Below are positions 61,258 to 64,000 of a stretch of DNA of 64,000 nucleotides, piece by piece. The position numbers and the translations under genes were made by a program. The notes below the pieces were generated by a model. The model worked only from the letters and a program-made list of their open reading frames with translations, was not told the DNA's origin and searched no databases. Origin of the DNA: Bacillota bacterium (lineage in GTDB: Bacteria; Bacillota; Clostridia; TANB77; UBA1234); contig JAEEHF010000047.1 in the NCBI GenBank assembly GCA_016280725.1, forward strand, positions 62,001 to 126,000, in the 5' to 3' direction. Position 1 is the stretch's first letter. Each line of letters starts with the position of its first letter.

Positions 61258-63108
61258 TTACTTTTTAAAAACTTCTACGCTTCTTGATGCTACAATTAGT
61301 GCCTGCTCTATTGAAGCTTTTCCGTTTACGTCAAATCTATTTTCAGACGTACTAACACCTTTTATTATTCCTTTGCCAGACATAAAATAAATTGCGTTCT
61401 TTCCCCAATCGTGCATATCTTTTTCATCAGTAAATTTAGTTTTGCTACTTGTTGAAACATCTATACCAGCTTTTTCAAGTGCTCTAGTAAGCATTGTAGC
61501 CATTTGTTCTCTTGTAATTTCAGCATTTGGTGTAAACTCTGTACTTGAAGTACCTGTTGTGATTCCTAATTCATATGCTTTTGTGACACTTTCATTATTT
61601 ACATCTTTAAAAGGATTCTTTATTGTAGCCATGCTTTTAGTATTTGTTAAAGCTTCATATAATCTAACTGCAATTTCTGCAAACTGCTCTCTTGTAATGT
61701 TTTTTGTATAATCTTTATTAAATAATGTAAATGGTATTAGGCCTTTTGAATTTGCACTTTTTAGTTCTTCCTCAGCCCACGATGATGCTTTTGACCATGC
61801 TTTATCTACATTACCACTTGGAATTTTACCATCAGGTGGAGTCATTTGGCCACCATTTTGGCTCATATCCGGAGGCGTCATTTGACCACCATTTTGGTTC
61901 ATACCTTGTCGACCCATTTTTCTATCATTAAATTCCATTTCGGTTGTATTGCCATCTGTATTGAAATTTCTTCCTCCGCCAAAATTACCTCTTCCACCAC
62001 CAAATTGATTAGAAATGGAAGTAACTGTCTCACCATTTACTATTAATGTTCCTCCGTTATATTCAGCCTTGCTATCGTAATCAAATGCGGATTTCCCAGT
62101 TATATTTATTGTTCCACCATTTATTACTAAACTACCATTGGCATCAATTGCGTCAGTGTCTCCTGCAGACATTTTTATTGTTATATTTCCATCATTGATT
62201 TCAACACCAACTGGATATCTACTAGACTTATTTGATGCATTTATTCCATCATCTGTTGAAGTAATATCTATTGTTCCACCATTTATTACTACGCTAGTTG
62301 ACTCAATGCCTTCCTCTGCTGTAGCAGTAATATCTCCACCATTTATTGTTAATTTACTGTTTGCAAAAATACCATCGCTTGAAGCATTAATTTTAAATTT
62401 ACCACCATTAATAGTAATCTCGGCAATAGATTCCGTATCATCTTCATCTGGCTCAGCTTTAATTCCATCATTTTCTGCAGATATATCAAATGTTCCATTA
62501 TTTATTATTAATTCATTATCACACGCAATTGCATTCTTTTTTGAGCTAATCTTGTAGTTTACTGTTCCATCTAATGTAATCTTTGTAAGTGCTCCGCCTT
62601 TAATTCCATTTTTACAATTGCTTGCATCTATATTTAGTGTCCCATTTCCATTAATTAAAAGTGTTCCACCTGATTTAACTTTAATTGCTGCACCTTCAAA
62701 ATCTTCGTTTGTATCCTCTGTTGTTGCATCTTCGTTATCTTTTAATGTGACATTTCCTTGAATAGTTATTACAGTACTTGTAGATTTATTTAACGAAATT
62801 GGTGCTGTCTTTGATGATGATAGTGTTAAATCTTTTAAGATTAACGTTACATTTTGTGTTTCTTTCTTAACTTTAATACTTCCCTCTTCTGCACTACCTG
62901 TAATTGTATACGTTCCAGGCTCGTTAATTGTTAGGTCATTACCTTTTATTTCATAACCGCTTGAATTACTGCTCAATACTGTTATTCCAGAATTGGAAAA
63001 TGTAAACGAATTTGTATTTGCTGCCATCGACATGCCAAGCATCATATATATCGCAACTAATATCGAACAAACTATTATTTCCTTTTTTAAACTTCTTATT
63101 TTAATCAT
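61258..63108 (-). CDS. SLH-anchored Cthe_2159-like carbohydrate-binding protein
   Basis: A 616-residue surface protein: signal sequence (about 8-34), a beta-helix domain of Cthe_2159 type (about 40-370) with units such as GTLNIDASNCKNGIKGGALTKI, DGIKAEPDEDD and DAIDANGSLVINGG, a Gly/Gln/Met/Pro low-complexity stretch (QNGGQMTPPDMS repeated), and three SLH repeats at the C terminus (GLIPFTLFNKDYTKNITREQF; ELGITTGTSSTEFTPN; KGIIKGVSTSENRFDVN). ATG at 63108 follows GGAGG. It is the first gene of the five-gene operon, presumably holding a polysaccharide at the S-layer/wall. Confidence 0.9.
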   Translation of the reverse strand: MIKIRSLKKEIIVCSILVAIYMMLGMSMAANTNSFTFSNSGITVLSSNSSGYEIKGNDLTINEPGTYTITGSAEEGSIKVKKETQNVTLILKDLTLSSSKTAPISLNKSTSTVITIQGNVTLKDNEDATTEDTNEDFEGAAIKVKSGGTLLINGNGTLNIDASNCKNGIKGGALTKITLDGTVNYKISSKKNAIACDNELIINNGTFDISAENDGIKAEPDEDDTESIAEITINGGKFKINASSDGIFANSKLTINGGDITATAEEGIESTSVVINGGTIDITSTDDGINASNKSSRYPVGVEINDGNITIKMSAGDTDAIDANGSLVINGGTINITGKSAFDYDSKAEYNGGTLIVNGETVTSISNQFGGGRGNFGGGRNFNTDGNTTEMEFNDRKMGRQGMNQNGGQMTPPDMSQNGGQMTPPDGKIPSGNVDKAWSKASSWAEEELKSANSKGLIPFTLFNKDYTKNITREQFAEIAVRLYEALTNTKSMATIKNPFKDVNNESVTKAYELGITTGTSSTEFTPNAEITREQMATMLTRALEKAGIDVSTSSKTKFTDEKDMHDWGKNAIYFMSGKGIIKGVSTSENRFDVNGKASIEQALIVASRSVEVFKK

Positions 63109-63165
63109 ATTTTTCCTCCTAATGTTCATGTTGATGTTTTTATATTAACTTACAATCATAGAAAA

Positions 63166-63195
63166 AATATATCCAAATCATGAACAATTTGTGAA
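63166..63195 (-). promoter_or_regulatory. Candidate promoter for the VTC/DUF4956 operon
   Basis: On the minus strand TTCACA (63195-63190) and TATATT (63171-63166) are 18 bases apart. It lies between the mosaic repeat (locus 4) and the operon's first gene. The match is moderate. Confidence 0.35.
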
Positions 63196-63202
63196 TTCGA
63201 AC

Positions 63203-63348
63203 TTTTGGGGACACGACATTGAGGAGAACTTTTTCTCCTTTGGGGACACGACATTGAGGAGAATTTTTTCTCCTTTGGGGACACGATGATATGTCCCCAA
63301 AAACCTGGTCAGCAGGTCTGACCGTCGTGTCCCCAAAAACCTGGTCAA
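63203..63348. repeat. Mosaic GGGGACACGAC repeat, locus 4: composite, inverted copy of locus 3
   Basis: Plus-strand order: two tandem modules TGGGGACACGACATTGAGG + AGAA(C/T)TTTTTCTCCTT, a short palindrome GGGGACA-CGATGATA-TGTCCCC, then AAAAACCTGGTCAGCAGG, TCTGACCGTCGTGTCCCC and AAAAACCTGGTC. Its reverse complement matches locus 3 nearly base for base along about 150 bases. It lies between an SLH gene's terminator and the promoter of the VTC/DUF4956 operon. Confidence 0.9.
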
Positions 63349-63377
63349 AAAAAGAGCGCTCCGTTTAGGAACGCTCT
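63347..63377 (-). terminator. Intrinsic terminator of the SLH gene at the window end
   Basis: On the minus strand AGAGCGTTCC-TAAAC-GGAGCGCTCT (one G-T pair) is followed by seven T. The T-tract abuts mosaic repeat locus 4. Confidence 0.85.
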
Positions 63378-63388
63378 AAAATATTAAT

Positions 63389-64000
63389 TTAGTTTTTATA
63401 TGCCCATGGATATGAATGTGTTTTCCAAATCTCTCCACCGCTTGGATTATCATAACTATAGTGAGAAGTAAATGCTTCTACTAAACTATGGTAATAAGGA
63501 TGCGTAGCTGGTAAATCACTAAATGGCATATCTATTACTGTTGCTGTAGAATCATCTCTTTCAAGAAGTCTATTAATTACTCTACAAGCATATCCTCTTT
63601 GTAATGGAAAATCTACTCCAAAGTATCCATTCTCATCATCTGTAAAGAATCCTCTTGACGTAACTTGCGCAATTTGTTTTCTTGCCCAATGCTCAGGATT
63701 TACATCATAGTATGGTAAAGTTGTATTTGAAGATAGATTTGCATATCTAGCAATTACAGTTGCAAATTCCGCTCTAGTCATAGTTTGCTCTGGCTTAAAT
63801 GTTCCATCTGGATAACCAGTTAATACATTTAGATTTGTTAGATGCATAATAGCATTATATGACCATCTGTCTCTCTCAACATCTGAATATGTGATAAGTG
63901 ATAGAACATTACTTGGTTCTGCAGAATCAGTATCAAGTCTAAATAATATTGTAGCTAGTTCTTCTCTTGTTATTATTCCTTCTGGTCTAACTGTGTAATC
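63389..64000 (-). CDS. SLH-domain protein, C-terminal part (partial)
   Basis: The frame is open to the window end, giving at least 203 C-terminal residues. It contains the rest of one SLH repeat (DYTVRPEGIITREELATILF), a complete second (NVLTGYPDGTFKPEQTMTRA) and a third with FFTDDENGYFGVDFPLQRGY, then a tail of about 40 residues. The SLH repeats pin the protein to pyruvylated secondary wall polymer in known systems. The upstream part and any catalytic domain lie outside the window. Confidence 0.9.
   Translation of the reverse strand, partial: DYTVRPEGIITREELATILFRLDTDSAEPSNVLSLITYSDVERDRWSYNAIMHLTNLNVLTGYPDGTFKPEQTMTRAEFATVIARYANLSSNTTLPYYDVNPEHWARKQIAQVTSRGFFTDDENGYFGVDFPLQRGYACRVINRLLERDDSTATVIDMPFSDLPATHPYYHSLVEAFTSHYSYDNPSGGEIWKTHSYPWAYKN

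Noticed and set aside
1..64000. tRNA, rRNA or other structural RNA genes
   Set aside because: No tRNA-like cloverleaf with CCA-end context and no rRNA stretch was noticed by eye; a covariance scan (tRNAscan-SE, Infernal) would be needed to exclude small RNAs.

Overview
The window is AT-rich, gene-dense DNA from a low-GC Gram-positive anaerobe, most likely class Clostridia. Supporting signs are a T-box ahead of aspS, MurT/GatD (lipid II amidation), S-layer homology (SLH) proteins, 'stalk' (copper amine oxidase N-terminal) proteins, an oxidoreductase with two 4Fe-4S motifs, a bacterial Stealth/TagF-type surface polymer cluster, AGGAGG-type ribosome sites, and several near-consensus sigma-A promoters. 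Genus cannot be fixed from the sequence. No rRNA, tRNA, prophage, transposase or CRISPR array was seen.

Layout. 1-5.6 kb: end of a HelD-like helicase, an NDK-like protein, then a minus-strand operon murT-gatD-ktrB-ktrA (lipid II amidation plus potassium uptake) in which murT and ktrB each carry a one-base frameshift and GatD lacks its catalytic Cys and His. 5.6-16.4 kb: a small coiled-coil membrane protein and a MacA/MacB-like tripartite exporter divergent from a single-module NRPS (C-A-PCP-reductase), which is followed by an orphan sensor kinase. Together these look like a compact specialised-metabolite locus. 16.4-22.8 kb: rlmB, a GtrA/FAD oxidoreductase/membrane-protein operon, a broken HicB antitoxin remnant and a zinc-ribbon membrane protein. 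22.8-37.2 kb: a large cell-surface polymer cluster on the minus strand (acyltransferase, polytopic membrane protein, TagF-like transferase, Wzx flippase, GT32, three GT4, two GT2, two Stealth phosphotransferases) with two head-to-head acyltransferase remnants inside it. 37.2-46.2 kb: phosphodiesterase, L,D-transpeptidase, lipoprotein, three tandem stalk-domain proteins, a DUF975/CmpB membrane protein, an aldo-keto reductase and an Lsa-type ABC-F protein. 46.2-49.4 kb: a well-expressed-looking 59-residue Cys protein of unknown function, aspS with a T-box whose specifier loop reads GAAC (overlapping Glu and Asn codons), and cdd. 49.4-57.6 kb: an SLH-phosphodiester glycosidase, an exported transglutaminase, acetyltransferase, hydrolase, an unknown protein, and a PiT/PhoU-like phosphate pair. 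57.7-63.1 kb: a five-gene surface operon (SLH-Cthe_2159-like, VTC polyphosphate polymerase domain, DUF4956, shortened CotH-like, Cthe_2159-like lipoprotein). 63.4-64 kb: the end of another SLH protein.

A family of mosaic palindromic repeats built on the core GGGGACACGAC occurs at four intergenic places (about 9.8, 16.4, 37.3 and 63.2 kb). The last two are near-identical composites in opposite orientation, about 26 kb apart, and one of them supplies the last codons of a neighbouring gene. The most promising leads are the NRPS/kinase/exporter locus, the dual-codon T-box, the orphan Cys-rich small protein, the VTC/DUF4956/CotH surface operon and the repeat family. Coordinates and motif alignments were read by eye; no database search was run.
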